Below are positions 17,169-24,977 of a stretch of DNA of 64,000 nucleotides, in pieces. The translations under genes and the position numbers were made by a program. The notes under the pieces are model-generated. The model did not search any database. It was not told where the DNA came from and was given only the letters and a program-made list of their open reading frames with translations. Each line of letters starts with the position of its first letter. The stretch's first letter is position 1. Source of the DNA: Tenggerimyces sp963762635 (GTDB lineage: Bacteria > Actinomycetota > Actinomycetes > Propionibacteriales > Actinopolymorphaceae); NCBI GenBank assembly GCA_963762635.1, contig CAVXLQ010000004.1:496001-560000 (forward strand), written 5' to 3'.

Positions 17169-19392
17169 GACCGCGGCGGTCTCGTCGGCGTTCGAGCGGT
17201 TCGATCCGCGGGTCCAGAAGTGGATCTGGGACCAGGGCTGGCAGTCGCTGCGCAGTGCGCAGGAGCATGCCGCGGAGCCGATCATGGCGGGGGATCGCGA
17301 TGTGATCGTGGCCGCCGCCACGGCGAGCGGCAAGACCGAGGCGGCCTGGTTGCCGATCTGTTCGGTGCTCGCGACCGCGCCACCCGAGACCGGCGTCAAG
17401 GCGCTCTACCTCAGCCCGCTCAAGGCCCTCATCAACGACCAGCACTCCCGCCTCGACCAGCTCTGCGAATACCTCGAGCTCCCCGTCCACCGCTGGCACG
17501 GCGACGTCGCGGGGTCGCAGAAGAAGCTCGTTCTCCGCAAGCCCGATGGCCTGCTGCTCATCACGCCGGAGTCGCTCGAGTCGCTTTTCGTCAACCAGGG
17601 CGAGAAGATAGCCAAGCTGTTCGGCGGCCTGCGGTACGTCGTGATCGACGAGCTGCACTCGTTCATCGGCACCGAACGAGGCGCCCAGCTCCGTTCGCTC
17701 CTGCACCGGCTCGAGCTCGCGACCAGGCACACGATCCCGAGGATCGCCCTGTCCGCGACCCTCGGCGACTTCGGCGCCGCGGCCGAGTTCCTGCGGCCAG
17801 GCGCGGGCAAGGACGTCATGGTCATCGACGCCGCCGAGGAACGAGCCGAGCTGCGTCTCCAGCTGCGCGGCTACATCGCCGCCGACCCGGTGAAGGCTGC
17901 CGCCGACCCGTCCGGCGAGCTCGTCGACTGGGCGAAAGGCGCGATCGTCGACCACCTGTTCGCGACGTTGCGCGGCACCGACAACCTCGTCTTCACCAAC
18001 ACCCGCGGCCTGGTCGAGACCTACACCGACCTGCTCGCCAGGCGCTGCGCCGACGCCAAGCTGCCGAACGAGTTCCATCCGCACCACGGCAACCTCTCCA
18101 AGGAGGTGCGCGAACACGTCGAGGAACGGCTGAAGGCGACCGACACTCCCACCACCGCGATCTGCACGTCCACGTTGGAGATGGGCATCGACATCGGCTC
18201 AGCCGACTCGGTCGCCCAGATCGGCGCCCCGCTCGGCGTCTCGGTGCTCCGCCAGCGCCTCGGCCGGTCCGGACGGCGCGGGCAGCCGGCCGTGCTCAGG
18301 CTGTACGTGAGCGAAAATCAGCTCGACGAACGCACCCCGCCAGCCGACGCGGTCCGCGCCGAGCTGATGCAGACCGTCGCGATGGTCGACCTGCTGCTCG
18401 AACGCTGGTACGAGCCACCCGACCTGCGCAGGCTGCAGCTGTCGACCCTGCTGCAGCAGATCCTCTCCGTCATCGCCCAACGCGGCGGCGCCGACGCCGC
18501 CTCCATGTTCGACGCGCTGTGCGCGCGGGGACCGTTCCGGAACGTCGATCAACCGAGGTTCGTCGCGCTGCTCCGGGCGATGGGCCAAGCCGAGTTGGTC
18601 ACCCAAGCCGGCGACGGCCTCATGCTGCACGGGCAGGCGGGGGAGCGACTCGTCAACCACTACAGCTTCTACACCGCGTTCACGACCGACGAGGAATACC
18701 GGCTGGTCTCGCGCGGCCGCACACTCGGCTCGCTCCCGGTCGACTACCCGATCTCGATCGGCAGCCTGCTGATCTTCAGCGGCCGGCGCTGGCGCGTGCT
18801 CTCGGTCGAGACCGAGCAGAAGGTCATCGACCTCGAGCCGGCGCGCGGCGGCAAGCCGCCGTCGTTCCCCGGCGACGGCGCCGAGGTCGCCGACGAGGTC
18901 AGGCGGCGGATGCGCCAGTGGTACGAGAGCGGCGACGTCCCGCCGTACCTCGACCGGATTGCCCAACGCCTCTTGGACGAAGGGCGATCTTCGTACAAGC
19001 GGCTGCGGTTGGCCGAGCAGCCGATCGTGTCCTGGGGACGCGACACCGTGCTGATGCCCTGGCGCGGCGACAAGATCATGAACACGCTCGCGGTCGTGCT
19101 CCGCCAGCACGACCTCGAGGTCGGTCAGGACGGCGTCGCGCTGACCGTTCGCCGCACCGACGCGTTCGGACTGTGGGAGCTGATCCGCGACCTTGCCGCC
19201 GATCGGCAGCCCAACCCGCTCGTGCTCGCCGAGACCGTGGCGAACAAGGCCGCGGAGAAGCACGACCGGTTCCTCACCGAGGAGCTGCTCATCGCGTCGT
19301 ACGCCGCTCGCAGCCTCGACGTCCCCGGTGCCTGGTCCGCACTCGCCGACCTCGCCACCGCGCCGCGTCCCGAGTCAGCCGACGCGGAATGA
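17134..19392 (+). CDS. brxHI: BrxHI/Lhr-like DEAD/DEAH-box helicase
   Basis: 752 residues, superfamily 2 helicase. Motif I is ATASGKTEA (about 62-70), motif II DELH (172-175), and motif III SAT (207-209). Motif IV-V segments are NLVFTNTRGLVETY and CTSTLEMGIDIG, and motif VI is RQRLGRSGRRGQP (from about 373). The C-terminal about 350 residues resemble the extra domains of Lhr/BrxHI helicases. Start is one of three in-frame ATGs at 17134, 17137 and 17143, inside the end of the ATPase gene. It is the last gene of the three-gene operon. Its end overlaps the convergent broken aldehyde dehydrogenase by 18 bases. Confidence 0.87.
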   Translation: MMTMVSPASGSETAAVSSAFERFDPRVQKWIWDQGWQSLRSAQEHAAEPIMAGDRDVIVAAATASGKTEAAWLPICSVLATAPPETGVKALYLSPLKALINDQHSRLDQLCEYLELPVHRWHGDVAGSQKKLVLRKPDGLLLITPESLESLFVNQGEKIAKLFGGLRYVVIDELHSFIGTERGAQLRSLLHRLELATRHTIPRIALSATLGDFGAAAEFLRPGAGKDVMVIDAAEERAELRLQLRGYIAADPVKAAADPSGELVDWAKGAIVDHLFATLRGTDNLVFTNTRGLVETYTDLLARRCADAKLPNEFHPHHGNLSKEVREHVEERLKATDTPTTAICTSTLEMGIDIGSADSVAQIGAPLGVSVLRQRLGRSGRRGQPAVLRLYVSENQLDERTPPADAVRAELMQTVAMVDLLLERWYEPPDLRRLQLSTLLQQILSVIAQRGGADAASMFDALCARGPFRNVDQPRFVALLRAMGQAELVTQAGDGLMLHGQAGERLVNHYSFYTAFTTDEEYRLVSRGRTLGSLPVDYPISIGSLLIFSGRRWRVLSVETEQKVIDLEPARGGKPPSFPGDGAEVADEVRRRMRQWYESGDVPPYLDRIAQRLLDEGRSSYKRLRLAEQPIVSWGRDTVLMPWRGDKIMNTLAVVLRQHDLEVGQDGVALTVRRTDAFGLWELIRDLAADRQPNPLVLAETVANKAAEKHDRFLTEELLIASYAARSLDVPGAWSALADLATAPRPESADAE

Positions 19393-21012
19393 GGGGTCGC
19401 CGGTCAGCGTCGCGGTGTCCAGCTGGGCCTTCTGCAGCCGACCCGAGTAGTCCCAGTTCATCGCCTGCCAGCGGGTGAACTGGTCGAGCACCCAGTGCTC
19501 ATGGTCGCGCCGCCTCGCTCAGTTTCACTCCGAGTGGCGGTCGTTGACCGCCCGACATGGCCCGCTGCTTCGACGGGCGACGCGACTGGCCGGACTGCCT
19601 GCTGCCGTTGCCGGATCGGCCGTTCCCGCCGAACGGCAGATGCGCCTCGGCGCCGCTCGTGGAGTTGTTCACGCTGACCATGCCCGCGCCGACTTCACTC
19701 CGGAACGTGAACACCTGGTGCGGATCGGTCGTGTAGATCGCCGCCGACAGTCCGTACCCGGGAGCGTTCGCCAGCTCGATCGCCTCGTCCAGGTGCGTGT
19801 ACGTCGTGATGCCGACGATCGGACCGAACGTCTCCTCGCCGAACACCTCGTCGTCCGGGCGCACGCCGTCCAGCACCACCGGGTGGTAGAACAGCCCGTC
19901 ACCCGGATCGCCGACGAACCCGTCGCGTGGCGCGCTGGCGCCGATCCGCCCGACCGCGCTCGACCCGAGCACGGTGTGATGGGGACGGACCCAACCGAGG
20001 AACTTCTCGTACCGGTTGGCGAAACGCTCGTCGAGCATCGGGCCGTACAGCACGTCCTGGGTCGGATCGCCGACGACAGCGTGCGAAACAGCGTCGGCGT
20101 AGCGCCGGACGAACTCGTCGTGCACCGATTCGTGCACGATCACCGTTCCGAGCGAGGTGCAGCGCTGCCCGGCCGTACCGAAGCCGGAGAACAGGGCACC
20201 CTCGACCGCGAGGTCGAGCTCGGCGTTCTCGGTGACCAGCATCGGGTTCTTGCCGCCGAGCTCGAGGCACGGCGCCTGCAGGAAGCGTCCGCAGAGCTCG
20301 CCGATCCGCGAGCCGACCTCGGTCGAGCCGGTGAAGCCGACCTTGTCGACCAATCCGGTCGCGAGCGCGGTCCCGAGCCCGGCGAACGTGTTCGCGCCGT
20401 CGGCCTGCACGAGGTTCAGCACGCCGGCCGGCAGCCCCGCGTGAGCGAAGAGCTCGTACAGCGCGTGGGCTGACGCCGCCGCGTACTCCGCCGGCTTCCA
20501 CACGACCGCGTTGCCGCAGAGCAGCGCGGGCACGAGGTACCAGGACGGGACGGCGACCGGGAAGTTGCCGGCGGTGATGATCGGCGCGACGCCGACCGGT
20601 TTGCGGAACGTGAACAGCTGTTTGTCCGGCACCTCCGACGGCACCGTCTGCCCGTACAGCCGTCGTCCCTCGCCGAGGAAGAACGCGCAGGTGTCCGCGA
20701 TCTCCTGCACCTCGCCGCGCGCCTCGGCCAGCGGCTTGCCGATCTCGCGGGTCACGAGCTGGCCAGCGCCTCGGCGTTCTCCTCGACCAGCCGCCCGATC
20801 GCGGCGACGACCTGGCCGCGGACGGGAGCGGGCACGCCGGCCCAGCCGCGCTGGGCGGGGGGGGCGCGGCAGGCGTCGACGAACGTCTCGGCCGAGCCGA
20901 GCTCGACAGTCGCGACCGCGTCGGACAGCCGGGCCGGGTTGGTCGACGTCGTCGTACGGCCGCCAGAAGTGGGCTGACCTGCGACGACGGAGGTCACGGT
21001 GGGGGTGGGCAC
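19375..21012 (-). pseudogene. Aldehyde dehydrogenase (SSADH/benzaldehyde-type), broken by a frameshift and a 91-bp insertion
   Basis: The GTG at 21012 has GGGAGG upstream and begins a normal ALDH N-terminus. Near 20750 one base is missing (ALA then SS-stop in one frame, LVTREIGKPLAEARGEVQEI in the next). The core is intact: LELGGKNP with the general-base Glu, and the catalytic Cys in FGTAGQRCTSLGT. Close to the C-terminus, after GNGRSGNGSRQSG, 91 bases at 19498-19588 interrupt the gene. The frame then resumes as HWVLDQFTRWQAMNWDYSG to a stop at 19375. The enzyme would oxidise an aldehyde with NAD(P). Two independent lesions make it a likely pseudogene. Confidence 0.87.
19498..19588. mobile_element. 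91-bp insertion with imperfect terminal inverted repeats (MITE-like)
   Basis: The segment interrupts the aldehyde dehydrogenase reading frame. Its ends carry GTCGCGCCGCC (19504-19514) and, inverted, GTCGCGTCGCC (19576-19586), matching at 10 of 11 bases. In its middle is a perfect hairpin, GGCGGTC-GTT-GACCGCC (19536-19552). It has no coding capacity. No clear target-site duplication was found. The shape fits a small non-autonomous palindromic element, but no partner transposase is recognised in the window. Confidence 0.5.
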
Positions 21013-21136
21013 GGGGCGTCCTCCCGGTCGGGTGAGAAAACCACTTGCGTTCGCCGCCGGTACGCGGCATCGTCCATTGTCGACGCCGTCCGACAGCGCG
21101 TGCCCGCGCGTCGGCTCACTGAGAGGGAGGTGCGTT

Positions 21137-21208
21137 GTGGCTAGGACTGTCGCCCGGATTGTGGCTGCCCACATTCCAATGAACGCATTCTCCCGAGTCG
21201 CCGTCTGA
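21137..21208 (+). CDS. Possible 23-residue leader ORF upstream of the RIO kinase
   Basis: GTG 21137 follows GAGGGAGG at about six bases and reads VARTVARIVAAHIPMNAFSR and three more residues to a TGA. It is followed by an imperfect hairpin (CCTCGGGAG and CTCCCAAGG) just before the RIO kinase start at 21251. This could be a leader peptide with an attenuator-like structure, or chance. No homologue is recognised. Confidence 0.25.
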   Translation: MARTVARIVAAHIPMNAFSRVAV

Positions 21209-21250
21209 GCTGACTTCCTCGGGAGACGAGAACTCCCAAGGAGTCCACCC

Positions 21251-22258
21251 GTGCGCAAGCGCGATCTGAATCACCTGATCGAGAACGAGAAGCACCAGAC
21301 CGACCTCGAATCCCTCTACGAACGCTTCGACGACGCTGACCTCCGGACCGAGGCGCGGACGCGTGCGTTCCGCGACGAGGACGAGAAGCGTCCGAACTCC
21401 CGCGGCCGCCTCACCGAAGAGGGCGTCGCCCAGCTGTTCCGCGAGCGCGCGACCGAAGAGATCGACGACGGTCCGCCGTACGGCTATCGCTGGACGACCT
21501 GGGACGACCCGGACGCGATGCGCGGTCCGGAGCCGTACCCGGACTGGCTGATCACCCACCTCGGTGCCGTCGACGAACAGCACGGCATCCTCAAGACCGG
21601 CAAGGAAGCGGACGTCTTCCTGATCGAACGTTCCGTGCCGGACACCGACCAGACGATGCTGCTCGCGTCGAAGCGGTACCGCAGCGGCGACCACCGGATG
21701 TTCCACCGCGACGCGGGGTACCTCGAGGGTCGTCGGTCGCGGAAGTCTCGCGAACGTCGTGCGGTCGCGAACCGCAGCGCGTTCGGCCGCAACCTGATCG
21801 CCCAGCAATGGGCGATCGCCGAGTTCGACGTCCTCGGGGAGCTGTGGAACGCCGGCGCGCCCGTGCCGTACCCGGTGCAACGGATCGGCACCGAGCTGCT
21901 GATGGAGTTCATCGGCGACCGCGAAGGCGGGGCGGCTCCACGGCTCGCTCAGCTCCGGCCAGAACCGGACGAACTGGCCGAACTCTGGCGCCAGCTCGTC
22001 GAGGCGATGGCGCTGTTGGGCCGGCTCGGTTATACGCACGGTGACCTCTCGGCCTTCAACCTGCTCGTCCACGACGGCACGTTGATGCTGATCGACCTCC
22101 CGCAGGTGGTCGACGTCATCGCGAACCCGCAGGGACATACGTTCCTGGAACGGGACGCGTCGAACATCTCGCACTGGTTCCAGGCCCGCGGGATGGCGCA
22201 CGACCTGGCCGATCCGATGATGCTGATCGACCTGGTGCGTACGGAGGCCGGGATCTAG
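21251..22258 (+). CDS. RIO-family atypical serine/threonine protein kinase
   Basis: 335 residues. The nucleotide loop and lysine region reads KTGKEADVFLIER...LLASKRYR. The catalytic loop is YTHGDLSAFNLLVHDG (HGDLSxxN) and the metal-binding segment is LMLIDLPQVVD (IDxPQ). These mark the RIO1/RIO kinase family. Substrates in bacteria are not known. The GTG start is preceded by CAAGGAG. The N-terminal about 95 residues are charged and of unknown role. The gene is divergent from the broken aldehyde dehydrogenase across a 238-base gap. Confidence 0.87.
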   Translation: MRKRDLNHLIENEKHQTDLESLYERFDDADLRTEARTRAFRDEDEKRPNSRGRLTEEGVAQLFRERATEEIDDGPPYGYRWTTWDDPDAMRGPEPYPDWLITHLGAVDEQHGILKTGKEADVFLIERSVPDTDQTMLLASKRYRSGDHRMFHRDAGYLEGRRSRKSRERRAVANRSAFGRNLIAQQWAIAEFDVLGELWNAGAPVPYPVQRIGTELLMEFIGDREGGAAPRLAQLRPEPDELAELWRQLVEAMALLGRLGYTHGDLSAFNLLVHDGTLMLIDLPQVVDVIANPQGHTFLERDASNISHWFQARGMAHDLADPMMLIDLVRTEAGI

Positions 22259-22296
22259 ACCGTCGGCTGTCGGCGGGGTGCGGCAGGATCGAGGTC

Positions 22297-22902
22297 GTGG
22301 CTGAGCGCGAGGAGTACGCGAACGAGACGTTCGACGACGAGGACTGGTACGCCCGGGAGTTCGGCGACGCGCGATTCGTGCGCTGTTCGTTCACCGAGGT
22401 CGACCTGACCGAGGCGCGGAGCAAGGGCGCGACCTTCGAGGAGTGCGAGTTCTCGCGCTGCAAGTTCAACGCGGCCGAGTTCTCGGCGACGGCGTTCGTG
22501 GGCTGTGCGTTCCGGCGGACGTCGTTCTTCGGCGTGACGCTGGACGGCTGCAAGGTGTCGGGGAGCACGTTCGTCGAGTGCGTGCTCCGCCCGATCACCG
22601 TGCGCGGTGGCCAGTGGGTCGGTGTGGTGATGCGCGGCGCGGACCTGACGAAGCAGACCTTCGCGGACGTGAAGCTCAGCGACGCCGATCTGTCGGAGGC
22701 GAACCTGACGGGGGCCACACTGCGTGGCTGCGACCTGTCGTTCGCGACTTTGCGGGGAACGGACCTCCGCAAAGCGGATCTGCGCGGCTGCACCTTGAGC
22801 GCGGTCGATCTGCGCAGCGCGATTCTGGGAGAAACAAAACTCGACCTCGCCGGAGCCGTCGCCTTGGCGGAATCACTCGGCGCGGTCGTCGATGTGGAAT
22901 AG
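22297..22902 (+). CDS. Pentapeptide-repeat protein
   Basis: 201 residues with many A(D/N)LXX-type repeats, for example FTEVDLTEARSKGATFEECE, ADLTKQTFADVKLSDADLSE and ANLTGATLRGCDLSFATLRG. These form a right-handed quadrilateral beta-helix. Some relatives mimic DNA and protect gyrase from quinolones, but most have no known role, and this one (McbG-like in form) cannot be assigned further. GTG 22297 has GAGG at a short distance. It lies 38 bases after the RIO kinase. Confidence 0.82.
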   Translation: MAEREEYANETFDDEDWYAREFGDARFVRCSFTEVDLTEARSKGATFEECEFSRCKFNAAEFSATAFVGCAFRRTSFFGVTLDGCKVSGSTFVECVLRPITVRGGQWVGVVMRGADLTKQTFADVKLSDADLSEANLTGATLRGCDLSFATLRGTDLRKADLRGCTLSAVDLRSAILGETKLDLAGAVALAESLGAVVDVE

Positions 22903-22925
22903 CGCGATAAAGCGCCAAACAAAAC

Positions 22926-23012
22926 ACCGCACCGGTTAGAGGCACATGATCGAACCGGAAGAGCGTGAGCCCTCCGACCTCTCGCCGATCATGCACCTCT
23001 AACCGGTGCGGT
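22926..23012. repeat. Nested long inverted repeat downstream of the pentapeptide gene
   Basis: The outer arms ACCGCACCGGTTAGAGG (22926-22942) and its exact complement (22996-23012) are 17 bases each. After two unpaired bases on each side, inner arms CATGATCG (22945-22952) and CGATCATG (22986-22993) pair perfectly. The loop is about 33 bases. An 18-codon ORF (MIEPEEREPSDLSPIMHL) starts in the left arm and stops in the right arm (22946-23002). It is far longer than an ordinary terminator and lacks a U tract. Confidence 0.7.
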
Positions 23013-23034
23013 CACTACGTGGAGATTTGGGGCG

Positions 23035-23080
23035 GGCGCCGGCCGGGGCGTTGCTGGGCATCCCGGCCGGCGCCACGTTT
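23035..23080. terminator. GC-rich hairpin terminator candidate
   Basis: A perfect 13-base stem, GGCGCCGGCCGGG (23035-23047) with its complement at 23062-23074, is closed by a 14-base loop. It is followed by ACGTTTATT. It lies between the pentapeptide gene and a convergent hypothetical gene, so it could end transcription from either side. Confidence 0.6.
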
Positions 23081-23089
23081 ATTGGGGGT

Positions 23090-23107
23090 CTGGGGGCTTG
23101 CCCCCAG
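23090..23107. terminator. Short G/C hairpin CTGGGGGC-TT-GCCCCCAG
   Basis: An 18-base near-perfect palindrome directly after the previous hairpin and 69 bases beyond the 3' end of the convergent gene at 23177. It is likely a second element of a bidirectional terminator region. Confidence 0.45.
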
Positions 23108-23176
23108 TGTGGCGACGGCCGACCTGGCGAGGCGCTTGCGCCGAGCAGGGTCCGGCCGAAGCCGTGGTGCCGGGTT

Positions 23177-23461
23177 TTACCAATCAAAGCTGGACGATGC
23201 GCCTGCGCCGGCGCGAACCGACAGTGGCAGCTCGTCACACATGATGATCTGGGTAAAGCCGTCGTGCCCGTGAATCGCGGTCACGTCGGCGAGTGACTCG
23301 TAGATGTTGATCGACGGTCGAGAACCATTCCACGCGAGGCTGACCTTGCCGTTCGGGTAAACCGTGCCCCACGCGACGACTCCCGTGCCCGAGACCCCGG
23401 TCGCATCGTGATGGCGATAAAGCTGAAATCGGCAAGGCATCGCAGTCGCGACGACTGGCAT
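23177..23461 (-). CDS. Small hypothetical protein
   Basis: 94 residues starting at ATG 23461, eight bases after GGAGG. The sequence contains CRFQLYRHHDATGVSGTGVV, AWGTVYPNGKVSLAWNG and AIHGHDGFTQIIM. It resembles a small actinobacterial protein of unknown function that I recognise only by its RHHDxTGVSGTG...VxxIHGHDG pattern. No signal peptide or membrane segment is seen. It stands next to the XRE/DUF397 pair, which suggests an accessory context. Confidence 0.7.
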   Translation of the reverse strand: MPVVATAMPCRFQLYRHHDATGVSGTGVVAWGTVYPNGKVSLAWNGSRPSINIYESLADVTAIHGHDGFTQIIMCDELPLSVRAGAGASSSFDW

Positions 23462-23509
23462 CGCTCGACCCTCCATGCTCGGTCACCTTTCGATGACCAC
23501 CCGTTGGTG

Positions 23510-23562
23510 TCCTGGAGGCCGCCGCGCAGGGAATGGGCCGGGGTCTACGACGGCCTCCAGGA
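23510..23562. promoter_or_regulatory. 12-bp perfect inverted repeat in the divergent intergenic region
   Basis: TCCTGGAGGCCG (23510-23521) and CGGCCTCCAGGA (23551-23562) enclose 29 bases, between the small hypothetical gene and the XRE regulator that diverges from it. The position fits an operator or a looping site rather than a terminator, because it is upstream of both genes. The XRE protein is the nearest candidate binder. Confidence 0.4.
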
Positions 23563-23719
23563 GTTCCAACAGTGACAGGGGTACTACGCTAAGTCAAGTA
23601 AATCTTCCATGGAATTTTGGGAAGTCCAGCTGGTCCTGAAGAACTGATCTCTCGGTTGTACTTGCTATGTCTGCCACAACGAGTCAGACTGGTGCCGGTT
23701 ACGCTTCGAGGAGGACCGC

Positions 23720-24595
23720 ATGCCCAGAGTGAGTGGGCCGACCATCTCGCGCTGGCGACTGGGCGAAGAGCTCAGGAACCTGCGTACGGAGGCCGGACTC
23801 ACGTTCGCCGTGGTCGCCGAGGACCTCGGATGTTCCGAGTCGAAGATTCGGAAGATCGAGTCCGGCGATGTCGGCGTCGGTAAGGCCGAGTTCGAGCGCC
23901 TGCTCGAGCTCTACAAGGTCGACCCCGACGACGATCTGCGGCACGCTCTCGCGGACCTGCAGAAGCTTGGTAAGCAACGCGGTTGGTGGGCGCAGTACGG
24001 CAGCGTGCCGTCGCACTGGGCCAACTACCTCGCCCTGGAATCCGAGGCGACGTCGTTGCGCATATTCGAACCGATGATCGTGCACGGACTGTTGCAGACC
24101 GACGAGTACGCGTCAGCGCTGGACGAGGCGATTACCGGTGGCACGCCGGCCGAGATGGAACGGTTCCTCCGGATCCGGACCGACCGGAAGAAGCACGTAT
24201 GGGAAAGCAACGACCCGCCCCGTATCTGGGTGATCCTCGACGAGGCGAGTCTCCGACGAATGGTGGGTGGGCCGGATGTCATGCGTGCCCAGCTGTACCA
24301 CCTGCTGAAGATGAAGGAGCTCTGCACGCTGCAGGTCGTCCCGTTCCAAGCAGGCGCGCACCCTGGCGCTCTTGGTGCGTTCACGATCTTCGACTTCGAC
24401 GAGGAACAGCACTCGCCAGTGGTGTATGTCGAAGGTCAGGCGGGAAACCTTTACCTGGAGCGAAGTTCCGATTTGGACCGATGTAACCTCGCTTATAGCT
24501 ATTTGACCGCGAGTGCACTAAGTCCGTCGGAAACAACCGGATTGATCTCCGCCATCATCAGAGAGATGGCGGCCCATGAAGAGAGGCAAGGATGA
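23720..24595 (+). CDS. XRE-family regulator with DUF5753 (Scr1-type)
   Basis: 291 residues. The N-terminal helix-turn-helix (about 10-65) contains RLGEELRNLRTEAGLTFAVV and LGCSESKIRKIESGDVGVGK. The rest is DUF5753: EATSLRIFEPMIVHGLLQTD, LDEASLRRMVGG, LQVVPFQAGAHPG and SPVVYVEGQAGNLYLE. These regulators are abundant in actinomycetes, usually beside a DUF397 gene, and act in development and antibiotic control. ATG 23720 has GGAGGA upstream. The stop overlaps the DUF397 start (ATGA). Confidence 0.92.
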   Translation: MPRVSGPTISRWRLGEELRNLRTEAGLTFAVVAEDLGCSESKIRKIESGDVGVGKAEFERLLELYKVDPDDDLRHALADLQKLGKQRGWWAQYGSVPSHWANYLALESEATSLRIFEPMIVHGLLQTDEYASALDEAITGGTPAEMERFLRIRTDRKKHVWESNDPPRIWVILDEASLRRMVGGPDVMRAQLYHLLKMKELCTLQVVPFQAGAHPGALGAFTIFDFDEEQHSPVVYVEGQAGNLYLERSSDLDRCNLAYSYLTASALSPSETTGLISAIIREMAAHEERQG

Positions 24596-24795
24596 ACATC
24601 GACCTGTCCCAGGCCGAGTGGCACAAGTCGGCCAAGTCGACTGCCACCGGCGGCTGCGTTGAGGTCGCGGACCTCGGTGCTCATGTCGCGGTGCGCGACT
24701 CGAAGAACCCCACCGGTCCCAAGCTGGTCTTCACCCCCCACGAGTGGGACTGCTTCCTGGACGGCGCTCGCAAGGGCGAGTTCGACCAGGTCTGA
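24592..24795 (+). CDS. DUF397 protein
   Basis: 67 residues with the family pattern EWHKSAKSTATGGCVEVADL, VAVRDSKNP and FTPHEWDCFLDGARKGEFD. DUF397 proteins are paired with XRE/DUF5753 regulators and are proposed to act as their antagonists, in a toxin-antitoxin-like or signalling arrangement. It is translationally coupled to the regulator and followed by a hairpin terminator. Confidence 0.92.
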   Translation: MNIDLSQAEWHKSAKSTATGGCVEVADLGAHVAVRDSKNPTGPKLVFTPHEWDCFLDGARKGEFDQV

Positions 24796-24843
24796 CCGAT
24801 TCGGTGGCGTTAGCCACCGTCTGGCCGAAATATCGGCATATAA

Positions 24844-24876
24844 AGGAGCCTCCCGGCACACGTCCGGGGGGCTCCT
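24844..24876 (+). terminator. Hairpin terminator after the XRE-DUF397 pair
   Basis: AGGAGCCTCCCGG pairs with CCGGGGGGCTCCT (12 of 13 bases) around the seven-base loop CACACGT. It is followed by GTATGTGT. Confidence 0.65.
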
Positions 24877-24977
24877 GTATGTGTCCGGTTGTACGCACTG
24901 GGTTCGTCCGCGCGCCACCTTCGTGCCACCATGACCACTTCGCGCCGTTAGCCACCACGTCGCCAGGGAGGTCCCCG

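Noticed and set aside
20511..21035. Plus-strand frame opposite the aldehyde dehydrogenase N-terminus
   Set aside because: Arg/Ser-rich shadow of the real gene with no homology.
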